This document shows, piece by piece, positions 44,528 to 53,907 of a stretch of 64,000 bases of DNA (within the stretch, counting starts at the first letter, position 1; each line of letters opens with the position of its first letter). The stretch covers positions 496,001 through 560,000 of the forward strand of contig NZ_JAKRGA010000003.1 in assembly GCF_022347785.1 (NCBI RefSeq), given 5' to 3'. The notes beneath the pieces were generated by a model. That model saw only the letters and a program-made list of their open reading frames with translations, did no database searches and was not told the DNA's origin. This stretch comes from Psychrobium sp. MM17-31. GTDB lineage: Bacteria; Pseudomonadota; Gammaproteobacteria; Enterobacterales; Psychrobiaceae. Both the position numbers and the translations under genes were made by a program.

Positions 44528-44752
44528 TTACGCATAAGTATCTAAACCGCCATCATCCTTTTTCGACGATGGTTGTTTTTCTTGCTGCTTGTCCACGGTG
44601 TAAGTTGGCTCTTCGCCAGTTAAGGTGGTCTTCTCTTCTTCGACAATGCCCTTTTTATTGGTTTTGTCGATTTTCTTTATGCCCTCTTTCGCTGGCGTAA
44701 CGCTATTGCTCATAGGGCGTGGCAAAATTGAATACAACAGATCTTGTGACAT
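44528..44752 (-). CDS. Small charged, probably disordered protein
   Basis: A 74-residue hydrophilic protein, Lys/Glu/Thr-rich, with no domain or signal, beginning SQDLLYSILPRPMSNSV. An excellent AAAGGAG ribosome-binding site stands seven bases before the ATG at 44752, which favours a real gene. It is transcribed away from metK, with about 240 bases between them. Function is unknown. Confidence 0.6.
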   Translation of the reverse strand: MSQDLLYSILPRPMSNSVTPAKEGIKKIDKTNKKGIVEEEKTTLTGEEPTYTVDKQQEKQPSSKKDDGGLDTYA

Positions 44753-44940
44753 GTGCTGCTCCTTTCTTAATCCACTCTGGTTAGACTCAGTTAAACGTAG
44801 CTAGTAACTCTTTGATGTTAATACCTTGTTATCGGCCGAAATTCGATTGTCTTTATTTTATTCAACAACTCGACTAAATGAGTACTGTGTCCCACTAATT
44901 AATAAATTGCTATGGCATCTTTTATTTATTTCATTACAAT

Positions 44941-44956
44941 AGACGTCTAGACGTAA
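44941..44956 (+). promoter_or_regulatory. MetJ operator upstream of metK
   Basis: Tandem met boxes AGACGTCT-AGACGTAA: the first is a perfect 8/8 match to the MetJ consensus and the second 6/8. They lie 38 bases before the metK start, consistent with repression of SAM synthesis by MetJ plus S-adenosylmethionine. Confidence 0.92.
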
Positions 44957-44993
44957 AAACACCTTTTTAAATTTTAACGGAAGGCTTTCTGCT

Positions 44994-46145
44994 ATGGCAC
45001 AACACCTTTTCACTTCAGAATCAGTTTCTGAAGGTCACCCAGATAAAATTGCCGATCAAATTTCTGATGCCGTTCTTGATGCAATTTTAGCACAAGACCC
45101 TAAAGCACGTGTAGCGTGTGAAACCTACGTAAAAACTGGCATGGTAATGGTTGGTGGTGAAATCACTACTTCAGCTTGGGTAGACATCGAAGAGATCACT
45201 CGTCGCACAGTTCGCGATATTGGCTATGTTCATTCAGACATGGGCTTTGATGCTGACTCTTGTGCAATCTTAAATGCTATCGGTAAGCAATCGCCTGACA
45301 TTAACCAAGGTGTTGACCGTGAAGATCCTAAAGATTTAGGTGCGGGTGACCAAGGCCTAATGTTTGGTTACGCAAGCAATGAAACTGATGTATTAATGCC
45401 TGCGCCAATCACCTACTCTCACAAGTTAGTAAAACGCCAAGCACAAGTTCGTAAAGACGGTACATTGCCGTGGTTACGCCCTGATGCAAAATCACAAGTC
45501 ACTTTTGCTTATGAAAATGGCATTATCACTGGCATCGATGCCGTTGTTTTATCAACACAGCATTGTGACACTATTGGTCAAGATGATTTAGTTGAAGCGG
45601 TAATGGAAACTATCATCAAGCCTACTCTGCCTGAGAAGTGGCTAACTAAAGATACTAAGTACTTCATTAATCCAACTGGCCGTTTCGTTATCGGTGGTCC
45701 AATGGGCGATTGTGGTTTAACTGGTCGTAAGATTATTGTTGATACCTACGGCGGCATGGCTCGTCACGGTGGTGGTGCTTTCTCTGGTAAAGATCCATCA
45801 AAAGTTGACCGCAGTGCAGCATACGCAGCGCGTTATGTAGCTAAGAACATCGTTGCAGCTGGTCTTGCTGATCGTTGTGAGATCCAATTGTCATACGCTA
45901 TTGGTGTTGCTGATCCAACCTCAATCAGCATCGAGACATTCGGCACAGCGAAAGTTGACGAAGCAACATTGATTCGCCTAGTACGCGATCACTTCGATCT
46001 ACGTCCATATGGCCTAATCGAAATGCTAGATTTAAACCGTCCAATCTACCAGCCTACTGCGGCATACGGTCACTTTGGTCGCGACGAGTTCCCTTGGGAG
46101 CGCACAGACAAAGCTGAAGCATTAAAAGCTGACGCAGGTCTATAG
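44994..46145 (+). CDS. metK: S-adenosylmethionine synthetase
   Basis: A 383-residue enzyme forming SAM from methionine and ATP. All family motifs are present: [19 protein letters not shown] at the start, the [12 protein letters not shown] active-site block, [14 protein letters not shown] and the [20 protein letters not shown]-loop-like segment. Length equals that of E. coli MetK. GGAAGG precedes the ATG. The promoter carries tandem MetJ boxes, and a strong terminator follows 15 bases after the stop, so it is monocistronic. Confidence 0.98.
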   Translation: MAQHLFTSESVSEGHPDKIADQISDAVLDAILAQDPKARVACETYVKTGMVMVGGEITTSAWVDIEEITRRTVRDIGYVHSDMGFDADSCAILNAIGKQSPDINQGVDREDPKDLGAGDQGLMFGYASNETDVLMPAPITYSHKLVKRQAQVRKDGTLPWLRPDAKSQVTFAYENGIITGIDAVVLSTQHCDTIGQDDLVEAVMETIIKPTLPEKWLTKDTKYFINPTGRFVIGGPMGDCGLTGRKIIVDTYGGMARHGGGAFSGKDPSKVDRSAAYAARYVAKNIVAAGLADRCEIQLSYAIGVADPTSISIETFGTAKVDEATLIRLVRDHFDLRPYGLIEMLDLNRPIYQPTAAYGHFGRDEFPWERTDKAEALKADAGL

Positions 46146-46160
46146 TCTCAAGTTATTTAG

Positions 46161-46193
46161 AAAGCCAGATTGTGATGCAATCTGGCTTTTTTT
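46161..46193 (+). terminator. metK Rho-independent terminator
   Basis: The stem AAAGCCAGATTG / CAATCTGGCTTT has loop TGATG and a run of T. Confidence 0.95.
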
Positions 46194-46229
46194 ATGCCGA
46201 AAATTCAATAGAAAGCATGAGTTAATTTT

Positions 46230-46246
46230 CTTAACCCTCTCTTAAC
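46230..46246 (+). promoter_or_regulatory. PmrA/QseB-type direct repeat before the efflux operon
   Basis: CTTAAC-CCTCT-CTTAAC is a perfect 11-base-spaced direct repeat, 47 bases before the GTG start. It has the form of operators bound by OmpR-family regulators of the PmrA/QseB group (YTTAA-N6-YTTAA). The response regulator encoded at the end of this operon is the likely ligand, by inference. Confidence 0.6.
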
Positions 46247-46292
46247 TCCATATTTCTTACACTCACTTCACATTGTAATTTGTGAGGTTCCA

Positions 46293-47633
46293 GTGAAAAG
46301 ATTATCTCCCTTAGCCATTGTTATTGGTTTACTGTCGATTCAGGCGTGCTCTACGTTTGAAGACGTAGATTATGCCAATCGTGCCAACGAAAACTTAGCG
46401 ACCTTTGCCAAAAGCTCATTAGTTGAGCAACAGTCTAGCGTGACATTAGCGCAGGTTATTGCCATTGATGAAGTTGATGAACTCATTGCCATCGCGCTTA
46501 AAAACAATCCTAATCTGCAACAAACGCTACTAAGTTTTAAAATTGCGCAGCAGCAATCTGGGATCAGCGATGCCAATTTATGGCCAAGCGTATCAGGCAA
46601 CATTAACGCGAATAAATCTGAAAACAGCAGCACAAGTTACAACACTAGCTTAGAAATAAACTGGACTCTCGATATTTGGCAACAGCTGAGCAATGCCAGT
46701 GATGCCTCGTCAGCGAGTATGCTGGCGTCTGGTCACGCTTATCAAGGTGCTAAAGATTTGTTGGTGGCTAACGTTATTAACGCCTATCTCGGTTTAGTGC
46801 AATCAGCACAATTAATTGATATTGAAACGGCACGTGTTGAAAAACTCGCGACTAATGAGCAAATCATTATTAATCGTTACCAGCAAGGATTAATGGATCT
46901 CAAAGAGTTAGATACGGCTAAATCGAATACTCAAACCAGCCGCGCTACTTTGGTTAACTATCAGGCGCAATATCAACAAGCGCTGCGTAATTTGAGTTTG
47001 TTAACTGGCGTTGCGTCACAGGAATTGAGTTATCGTCGAGACTTCCCTCAAGTTGAATTACCGCAAGCAGAAATTACCACCGAGAATATTGGTCGCAGGC
47101 CCGATCTGCAACAGGCGTACCAACAGATTATTGCATCGCAATTCCAGCATAAAGTCGCTTATAAATCTCTGCTGCCATCGTTGTCTATAACAGGTTCGCT
47201 CAATGGAAATAATACTAGTCTGCATGATGCGCTATTTGGCTCATCGACGTGGCAATTGTTAGGTCGCCTGTCTGCGCCAATTTTCAATGCTGGTAAACTC
47301 ACCAGCGAAGCAGAAATTGCCAAACTCACCACTCAGCAACGTTATTGGGGATTCCAACAACAATTGCTCACCGCAATCAATGAAGCTGACAATGCCATTG
47401 CTAACGAAAAGAGTTTGAGTGAGCAGTTGGCACTGACGAAAGACGCACTGGCAAATGCTAAGCGCAGCGAAGCCAGTTATATCAACCGCTATCGCCAAGG
47501 CACAGTGACCTTAGTCGATTTACTACAGATCCAACAACAAACATTTTCACTTCAAGCACAGGTTACACAGCTGACCTATCAACAATTGACCAATCGCGTA
47601 TCACTTGGCCTTGCATTGGGATTAGGAGCTTAA
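46293..47633 (+). CDS. RND efflux outer-membrane factor (TolC/OprM-like lipoprotein)
   Basis: A 446-residue outer-membrane channel. A lipoprotein signal ends at Cys19 (SIQAC). The two internal repeats of the outer-membrane efflux family are evident, with long helices and RRPDLQQAYQQI and RQGTVTLVDLLQIQQQTF marking repeat ends. It begins with GTG after a GAGG sequence. It is the first gene of a five-gene operon with adaptor, pump, response regulator and kinase, with gaps of four bases or overlaps in most junctions. It should dock to the adaptor-pump complex to export drugs or toxic metabolites; substrate unknown. Confidence 0.9.
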   Translation: MKRLSPLAIVIGLLSIQACSTFEDVDYANRANENLATFAKSSLVEQQSSVTLAQVIAIDEVDELIAIALKNNPNLQQTLLSFKIAQQQSGISDANLWPSVSGNINANKSENSSTSYNTSLEINWTLDIWQQLSNASDASSASMLASGHAYQGAKDLLVANVINAYLGLVQSAQLIDIETARVEKLATNEQIIINRYQQGLMDLKELDTAKSNTQTSRATLVNYQAQYQQALRNLSLLTGVASQELSYRRDFPQVELPQAEITTENIGRRPDLQQAYQQIIASQFQHKVAYKSLLPSLSITGSLNGNNTSLHDALFGSSTWQLLGRLSAPIFNAGKLTSEAEIAKLTTQQRYWGFQQQLLTAINEADNAIANEKSLSEQLALTKDALANAKRSEASYINRYRQGTVTLVDLLQIQQQTFSLQAQVTQLTYQQLTNRVSLGLALGLGA

Positions 47634-47637
47634 CGCT

Positions 47638-48795
47638 ATGACTATTATTAACAAAAAAACGGTAATTACCTCGGCTTGCGTGGCAAGCATTTTTCTGGCG
47701 ATTAGCATCAATGGTGCGCTTTCTGCCAACCAAGAACGTACGCCGCCACCGAAAGCCCCCGTGCAATATCCACAAGTCTCGGTGTCAACGGTGCAATCAA
47801 CGTCACACCGAGCAACCGTTAGTGCTTATGGTGAAGTGACTTCACGCAACAAACTATCACTTACCTCTCAAGTCAGTGGCAAGGTTGTGACGTTAGCGCC
47901 GAATTTTCTAAGCGGCAAAGTATTTAAGCAAGGTGAAGTCATTGCTAGTCTCGAAACCATTGAATATCAACAAGCAGTCGCCAATGCTATCGCGTCTCTG
48001 GCTGATGCAGAGCTTGCATTAGCTCAAGAAGAGCTCAACGCCAAACAAGCGGAAGCTGAATGGCAACAATCAGGATTAGCTGATCATCAAGCCTCTGATC
48101 TCGTGTTAAGAAAACCGCAGTTGGCTGCGGCAAAGGCCAAGTTCGAGCTGGCGAAGCAATCGTTAGAGAAGGCGGAGTACGATTTATCGCAAACGAAAAT
48201 CACCGCGCCATTTGACGCGCTTGTTGTCAGCAAAGCTATTCAAGTTGGCAGCAATGTGCAAGCAGGCAGTGAAATTGCGGTCATTTATGACATTTCACTA
48301 TTTGAAGTTGCCCTACCATTATCAACTGCACAATGGCAGTCACTTAATCAAGGCGACAAATCAGCCTATGCTCATTCGGCAATTACCTTGAGCGATGATG
48401 CTAATAACCTTCAGTGGCCAGCAACGTTTAATCGGGTCGAACAACACATTAATGCCAACAGCAGACAGCGCTCTTTAATTGTTAATGTCAGCAACCCATT
48501 AGCGCTGGCGACACCGCTGTTTCCAGGTACCTTTGTAAAGGCTACTGTCGAGGGAACAACCGTCGACAACTTATGGAAACTGCCAGCATCGGCCTTAATT
48601 GACAATCATACAGTGTGGCAAATTAGCGATGAGGATTTATTAAGGCCCTTAGCAATTGACGTTGTTTTCTCACAAGACAATGCGGTTTACGTGAGACCTA
48701 AAGCGCAGATCAGTCAGGCGAAAATCGTCAACCGTCCGTTGGCAAGCTACTTAACCAACATGAAAGTCGTCCCACAATTAGAGGAGGTTCTATAA
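47638..48795 (+). CDS. RND efflux periplasmic adaptor (HlyD/MFP family)
   Basis: A 385-residue membrane-fusion protein. An N-terminal anchor or signal (about residues 8-28) is followed by the split lipoyl domain (SGKVVTLAPNF...GEVIASLE and ITAPFDALVV), an alpha-helical coiled-coil hairpin in between (about 105-180), and the beta-barrel domain. The stop overlaps the pump start in TAATG. It bridges the inner-membrane RND pump and the outer-membrane factor encoded on either side. Confidence 0.92.
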   Translation: MTIINKKTVITSACVASIFLAISINGALSANQERTPPPKAPVQYPQVSVSTVQSTSHRATVSAYGEVTSRNKLSLTSQVSGKVVTLAPNFLSGKVFKQGEVIASLETIEYQQAVANAIASLADAELALAQEELNAKQAEAEWQQSGLADHQASDLVLRKPQLAAAKAKFELAKQSLEKAEYDLSQTKITAPFDALVVSKAIQVGSNVQAGSEIAVIYDISLFEVALPLSTAQWQSLNQGDKSAYAHSAITLSDDANNLQWPATFNRVEQHINANSRQRSLIVNVSNPLALATPLFPGTFVKATVEGTTVDNLWKLPASALIDNHTVWQISDEDLLRPLAIDVVFSQDNAVYVRPKAQISQAKIVNRPLASYLTNMKVVPQLEEVL

Positions 48796-51700
48796 TGGAG
48801 TCTCATTCACCTCAACGCGGCATTATCGCGTGGTTTGCGGGCAATAGTGTCGCAGCCAACCTATTGATGATTTCCGTGATAGTACTCGGGTTACTCTCGT
48901 TTAATCAGCTGCGTAAAGAAGCATTTCCACCGTGGGCAACGGATTCAATATCTATCTCGATGACCTACGACAGCGGCGACGCCAAGCTGTCTGAAGAAGG
49001 CATAGCCATAAAAATAGAAGAGGCGCTAGCGACTGTACAAGGCATAAAACGCGTTACTTCAACGTCGAATGCTGGCGGCGCTAATGTAACCGTTGAATCG
49101 AAATCTAGCTACGACTTAGATATTCTTCTGCGCGATGTAAAAGCGAAAGTTGATGCAATCTATAGCTTTCCTGGTGATGCTGAAAAACCTGTCATCGCTA
49201 AGCAAACATCGCTTGAGCATGCCTATTCAATCAAGATTTATGGCAATAGCGATCGCCGTTCGTTGCAAGCAATTGCCGAACGCCTAAAAGTTGATTTATT
49301 AGCAGAATCATCCATTTCTAATGTGTCGATTAAAGGCAAGGCTGAGCCAATGATGTCGATTGAGCTCGATGAACAAAAGCTGCAGGCTTATGGTTTGTCA
49401 TTTTCTGATGTCGCTAATATCGTTAATAACGAATCGAGCACTGGTATTTCTACCAGCCTGCGTAACCAAGATAAGGTGGTACGCTTAAAAGTTGCTGAGC
49501 AAGCTTACTTGCAACAAGAATTTGCTAACTTACCACTGCAAACACTTAGCGACGGCTCAATCGTACGTTTAGGTGATGTGGCGACTGTGAGTGATGAATT
49601 CTCTGATAGCACCTTTGTTGTGGGCCGCTACAACGGTATGCCGGGTATTGGCGTAGAAATTAATGTCGATGAAAGCGGCGATGTCTTAAAAATTATCGAA
49701 CAAGCCGATAAGGTGGTTGCTTCATGGCAGGAAAGCGCCCTGCTGCCACAAGGCGTCAGCATTGAAACGTGGAATGACGGCGGCGCTTTGATCCGCGATC
49801 GCTTAGCACTGTTAATTAAAAATGCGCTTTCTGGTATCGCATTGGTGTTCATCGTTTTAGCGATATTCTTAAATTTACGCGTTGCCTTTTGGGTAACAGC
49901 GGGCTTGCCGTTCATTTTCTGTGGCACCTTGTTCTTTATGACGGGGAATTTCACAGGCATGTCGATTAACGAAATGACCACCTTTGGCTTTATTCTCGCC
50001 CTCGGGATTGTGGTGGATGATGCGGTTGTGGTTGGCGAAAGTATTTATGCCACCCGTAAAGCACAAGGCGATACCTTACAGTCGACGATTGCAGGTACAA
50101 ATAAAGTCGCCGTGCCGACCATTTTTGGCGTCTTAACAACAGTTGCCACCTTTGCTGCCTTAGCAAATGTTGAAGGCGGTATGGGTCAGGTTTATTCGCA
50201 GTTTGCTGTGATAGTGACGATTTGTTTACTGCTGTCTGTGGTGGAATCAAAACTTATTTTGCCTGCGCATTTAGCGCATTTAAATACTCACCGTAAACCA
50301 AGCACAGGTTGGCGTAATCTATGGCCGCGGATCCAAGCGGGTGCAGATAATGGTTTGAATTGGGTCAACGAGCGCCTATACACACCTGCAATTGAGCTTG
50401 CGGTAAATTATCGATATGGCGTTTTAGCTGGCTTTATTACTATCTTTATTTTAGTGATGGGCATGACGCAGCACGGTAGCGTTCGATTGGCGTTTTTCCC
50501 TGATATTCCGGGCAGTACCATTCGCGCAAGTCTTTCTATGCAAAATGATGTCAGCTTTGGACAAACTCACAAGAACCTGCTCGCTCTAGAGCAACAAGCT
50601 CAAGCTGCTGATGCAAAACTAATGGCGCAGTTTGATAAGCAAGGTACTGGGATCGATACCATCGAAGTTATTGGCGAAAGTGATTTATCAGGCGCTATCA
50701 GCGTTGAGCTTGATAAAGGCGCGCCTTATTCGCTCAATGACTTCACGCGCATGTGGAAGGAATTGGCAAAACAACCTGAAGGTGTGCGTAAACTCGATAT
50801 TCGCAGCGGCTGGGGTGGCGGTGATAATTTCAGAGTTGAATTAAAAGCATGGAATGACGAAACCATCCGCGCTGCTGGTAAAACGATTAAATCTGCGGTG
50901 AGCGAAATCGCCGGCGTAAGCTCTATTGATGACAACTTCGATTCGGGACAGGCGCAATTAAAGTTCACGCTTACCGAACAAGGAATGGCGTTAGGACTAA
51001 CGACGCAAAGTTTATCACGTCAGGTTTTACAAGCCTTTGGTGGCGAAATCGTCCAACGTTATCAGCGCGGTAAAGACGAGGTGAAAGTGCGTATTCGTTA
51101 TCCACAATCTCAGCGCCAAACGGTTAATGATGTGATGAACGCCATGGTGAGATTGAGCAATGGTCAAACAGTACCATTAACAGCTGTGGCGGCGGTACAT
51201 GAAGAATATCAACAAAACGAAATCACTCGTATCTCAGGATTACCAGCGGTGTATGTCAGCGCGCGAGTCGATAAAGATGTCATTTCTTCAAATGAGCTAG
51301 TGCAGCAGTTAGAAAAGTCTGTCGTGCCACAATTATTGGCAACCTACCCTGACTTGAAAATTCATTTTGCTGGCGAAGCGGAAGAGCAAGCAGAAACTCA
51401 AGGGTCGATGACGCGTTTATTCATCATTGCAATGGGCGCCATTTATATCCTGCTCGCGATCCCACTGCGCTCTTATGTTCAACCTGTGATTATTATGATG
51501 GCGATTCCGTTTGGACTAGTCGGAGCGATTTTAGGTCACTGGTTAAATGACATGGTGCTAAGCATTTTATCGTTCAATGGTATAGTCGCGCTCAGTGGGG
51601 TTGTGGTTAACGATAGCTTGTTATTGGTGTCTCGTTTTAATGCCCTGAAAAAAGACAATGTAATAGAAAAAGCTATTACCATGGCGTGTACAAGCCGTCT

Positions 51701-51947
51701 GCGTGCCGTGCTATTAACGTCAATTACAACCTACGCTGGCTTAATGCCGCTGCTTAGTGAAACGTCGGCACAGGCACAATTTATTATTCCAGCAGCCGCA
51801 TCATTGGGCTATGGGATCTTATTTGCCACTGTTATCACATTGATTTTAGTGCCATCATTACTGATGATTCATCAAGATGCCTTAAATCTCATTGCAAAAA
51901 TCAAGGCGCTTTTTACAAAGAATGAGGAAGTGATGCATGAGCATTAG
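48795..51947 (+). CDS. RND-family efflux pump (AcrB/MexB-like superfamily)
   Basis: A 1050-residue inner-membrane proton antiporter with 12 transmembrane helices in two repeats and two large periplasmic loops. The TM4 aspartate pair used for proton relay is present in GIVVDDAVVVGE. TM10-12 contain GVVVNDSLLL. The N-terminus GIIAWFAGNSVAANLLM resembles the MdtB/CzcA-like pumps more than AcrB, so substrate class (drug versus other) is open. The stop overlaps the response-regulator start by 11 bases, indicating one operon. Confidence 0.93.
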   Translation: MESHSPQRGIIAWFAGNSVAANLLMISVIVLGLLSFNQLRKEAFPPWATDSISISMTYDSGDAKLSEEGIAIKIEEALATVQGIKRVTSTSNAGGANVTVESKSSYDLDILLRDVKAKVDAIYSFPGDAEKPVIAKQTSLEHAYSIKIYGNSDRRSLQAIAERLKVDLLAESSISNVSIKGKAEPMMSIELDEQKLQAYGLSFSDVANIVNNESSTGISTSLRNQDKVVRLKVAEQAYLQQEFANLPLQTLSDGSIVRLGDVATVSDEFSDSTFVVGRYNGMPGIGVEINVDESGDVLKIIEQADKVVASWQESALLPQGVSIETWNDGGALIRDRLALLIKNALSGIALVFIVLAIFLNLRVAFWVTAGLPFIFCGTLFFMTGNFTGMSINEMTTFGFILALGIVVDDAVVVGESIYATRKAQGDTLQSTIAGTNKVAVPTIFGVLTTVATFAALANVEGGMGQVYSQFAVIVTICLLLSVVESKLILPAHLAHLNTHRKPSTGWRNLWPRIQAGADNGLNWVNERLYTPAIELAVNYRYGVLAGFITIFILVMGMTQHGSVRLAFFPDIPGSTIRASLSMQNDVSFGQTHKNLLALEQQAQAADAKLMAQFDKQGTGIDTIEVIGESDLSGAISVELDKGAPYSLNDFTRMWKELAKQPEGVRKLDIRSGWGGGDNFRVELKAWNDETIRAAGKTIKSAVSEIAGVSSIDDNFDSGQAQLKFTLTEQGMALGLTTQSLSRQVLQAFGGEIVQRYQRGKDEVKVRIRYPQSQRQTVNDVMNAMVRLSNGQTVPLTAVAAVHEEYQQNEITRISGLPAVYVSARVDKDVISSNELVQQLEKSVVPQLLATYPDLKIHFAGEAEEQAETQGSMTRLFIIAMGAIYILLAIPLRSYVQPVIIMMAIPFGLVGAILGHWLNDMVLSILSFNGIVALSGVVVNDSLLLVSRFNALKKDNVIEKAITMACTSRLRAVLLTSITTYAGLMPLLSETSAQAQFIIPAAASLGYGILFATVITLILVPSLLMIHQDALNLIAKIKALFTKNEEVMHEH

Positions 51948-52617
51948 TGTGCTATTGGTTGAGGACGATATCGATTTGGCCTCAACCATCGTTGATTATC
52001 TCGAAATTGAAGATATCACCTGCGATCACGCCGCCAATGGCGTGCTCGGTTTAACACTGATTGAGCAAAATAACTACGATGTTATTTTGCTCGATATCAA
52101 TCTGCCACGACTCGATGGCCTGAGTGTTTGCCAGCAGGCACGCAACGCCAGCAATGAAACGCCAGTGTTGATGTTAACCGCCAAAGATACCTTGGCGGAT
52201 AAAATTGCTGGTTTTAATGCGGGAACGGATGATTATCTCGTTAAGCCATTTGAGATGGACGAGTTAGTCATCCGTATAATCGCCTTATCAAAACGGCGCA
52301 GTAAACAAATTACCACGCTTGCCATTGAAAACTTAACCTTAGACTTGCAAACAAAGAGTGCACGCAGCGATGTTAAGGAGCTTAAGCTCACGCCGATAAC
52401 GTTCAAGCTATTAAAAATGTTTATGCAAGACACCAACGAACCAATATCACGTGAGTCGTTAATGCGAGGTATTTGGGGAGATTTTCAGCCCGATAGTAAT
52501 AGTTTGAAAGTGCATATTCATCACCTGCGTAAACAATTCGAACGTTGTGATGTGCATGCCGCTATAACCAATAAGCCGGGCCTAGGTTTTATCTTACACG
52601 GCACCAAACAGCTGTAG
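51937..52617 (+). CDS. OmpR-family response regulator of the efflux operon
   Basis: A 226-residue two-domain regulator. Receiver: acidic pair in LLVEDDIDLA, phospho-acceptor Asp53 in ILLDINLP, Thr in MLTAKD and Lys in LVKPF. C-terminal winged helix (about 128-222) includes LKLTPITFKLL and the recognition-helix region SLKVHIHHLRKQF. It starts within the pump gene. It probably controls its own operon through the CTTAAC repeat at 46230. Fourteen bases separate it from the kinase gene. Confidence 0.93.
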   Translation: MSISVLLVEDDIDLASTIVDYLEIEDITCDHAANGVLGLTLIEQNNYDVILLDINLPRLDGLSVCQQARNASNETPVLMLTAKDTLADKIAGFNAGTDDYLVKPFEMDELVIRIIALSKRRSKQITTLAIENLTLDLQTKSARSDVKELKLTPITFKLLKMFMQDTNEPISRESLMRGIWGDFQPDSNSLKVHIHHLRKQFERCDVHAAITNKPGLGFILHGTKQL

Positions 52618-52632
52618 TTTTAGAGGACTCAA

Positions 52633-53907
52633 ATGAGTATTCGCACCTATTTATTTGCTTCACTCGCTGGATTAGTTCTCTTGATCTCAGCATTTTTGTC
52701 GTTTCAAAGTGCCAAGATTTTTATCGGCGCCTTTCAAATGGCCAGCGAAGATATCATGATAGAGCTGGGTTTGGACTATCACAGCGGTAAGATTACCGAG
52801 CCGCAAGTGCTCGATTATTACATCACCTCTGATTGGCAACAGGTGCCGAGCCAAATCAAACGTCACTTCCCATCACCAGAGCTAAAGCCGTTTACGCTGC
52901 ATACGCGATTTATTGACTGGAACTATATATCGCCACCTAATCATATCTATTCATTGGTCGTTGTAAAAAAAGAAGGCTCTGCGGTTTATATCAGCCGTTA
53001 TAAGGAAAATTTGCGCGATGAGATAGCTAAGGAACATCCGGATGAGTTCTTTATCGATCCTATGGTGATGATTATTCTAATCGGCAGCGGATTTTTCATA
53101 TTATTTTTAGTAACTCTTTGGTTTGTGTTTAAAAAAGTGGCTCGCCCGATGGAGTCGTTAAGGGACTGGGCGAGTAATTTAACAATCGATAATATTAACG
53201 AACCTTTGCCTGCGTTTCGCTTTAAAGAGCTCAATGAGCTAGCAACACTTATTCACCATAACTACAGCTCACTAACAGCATCCGTTGAGCGAGAACGCAA
53301 GTTCTTGAGCTACGCCAGTCATGAATTGCGCACGCCTATTGCCGTGCTACGTAGCAATTGTTCGTTACTGGAAAAAGTCAATGCTAGCCCTAGTGACAAG
53401 GAGCGCTTAATCAGAGAACGTATTAATCGCGCTAGCCTCACCATGAAGTCGATGACTGAAACGCTATTGTGGCTAAGTCGCGATGAAGCTGAGGAGATGC
53501 CAACCGACGATATCGAGCTTGGGCAGCTCATTGAGCAGTCTTTCGATGAATTAAATTATCTTACTGCAGGTAAATCGATTGAAGTTGCCATTGAGCGAGA
53601 TGATTCAGTGATTAATTTAGCGACCACGCCAGTAACCTTGGTAGTCAACAACTTGATTCGAAACGCCTTACAACACACGCAACAAGGGACTGTCGCTATC
53701 CATCAAGCTAATGATAAAATTATTATCACCAATGTTGAAACCGCAGGCACACATCAACAATTTGTCAGTGAACTAGGATTTGGATTAGGTAATCAACTTA
53801 TTCAAAATCTAATCAACCGTTTTGGCTGGAAATTTGACAAACAAGTGACCGATAATCAATACAGAGTCATGGTCAAGTTTTCGAGTCCAAATAACGAGGA
53901 AAGCTGA
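52633..53907 (+). CDS. Sensor histidine kinase of the efflux operon
   Basis: A 424-residue kinase with two membrane helices (about 7-29 and 155-177) enclosing a periplasmic sensor domain of about 120 residues, a linker, a DHp domain with His230 in SHELRTP, and a short ATPase domain. The N box (VNNLIRNALQHT) and a GFGLGNQLIQNL G2-like segment are present, but the usual DxGxG G1 motif reads ITNVETAG, so ATP-lid chemistry may differ. The 3' end overlaps the convergent kinase gene by 35 bases. SD GAGG-like sequence precedes the ATG. Confidence 0.9.
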   Translation: MSIRTYLFASLAGLVLLISAFLSFQSAKIFIGAFQMASEDIMIELGLDYHSGKITEPQVLDYYITSDWQQVPSQIKRHFPSPELKPFTLHTRFIDWNYISPPNHIYSLVVVKKEGSAVYISRYKENLRDEIAKEHPDEFFIDPMVMIILIGSGFFILFLVTLWFVFKKVARPMESLRDWASNLTIDNINEPLPAFRFKELNELATLIHHNYSSLTASVERERKFLSYASHELRTPIAVLRSNCSLLEKVNASPSDKERLIRERINRASLTMKSMTETLLWLSRDEAEEMPTDDIELGQLIEQSFDELNYLTAGKSIEVAIERDDSVINLATTPVTLVVNNLIRNALQHTQQGTVAIHQANDKIIITNVETAGTHQQFVSELGFGLGNQLIQNLINRFGWKFDKQVTDNQYRVMVKFSSPNNEES

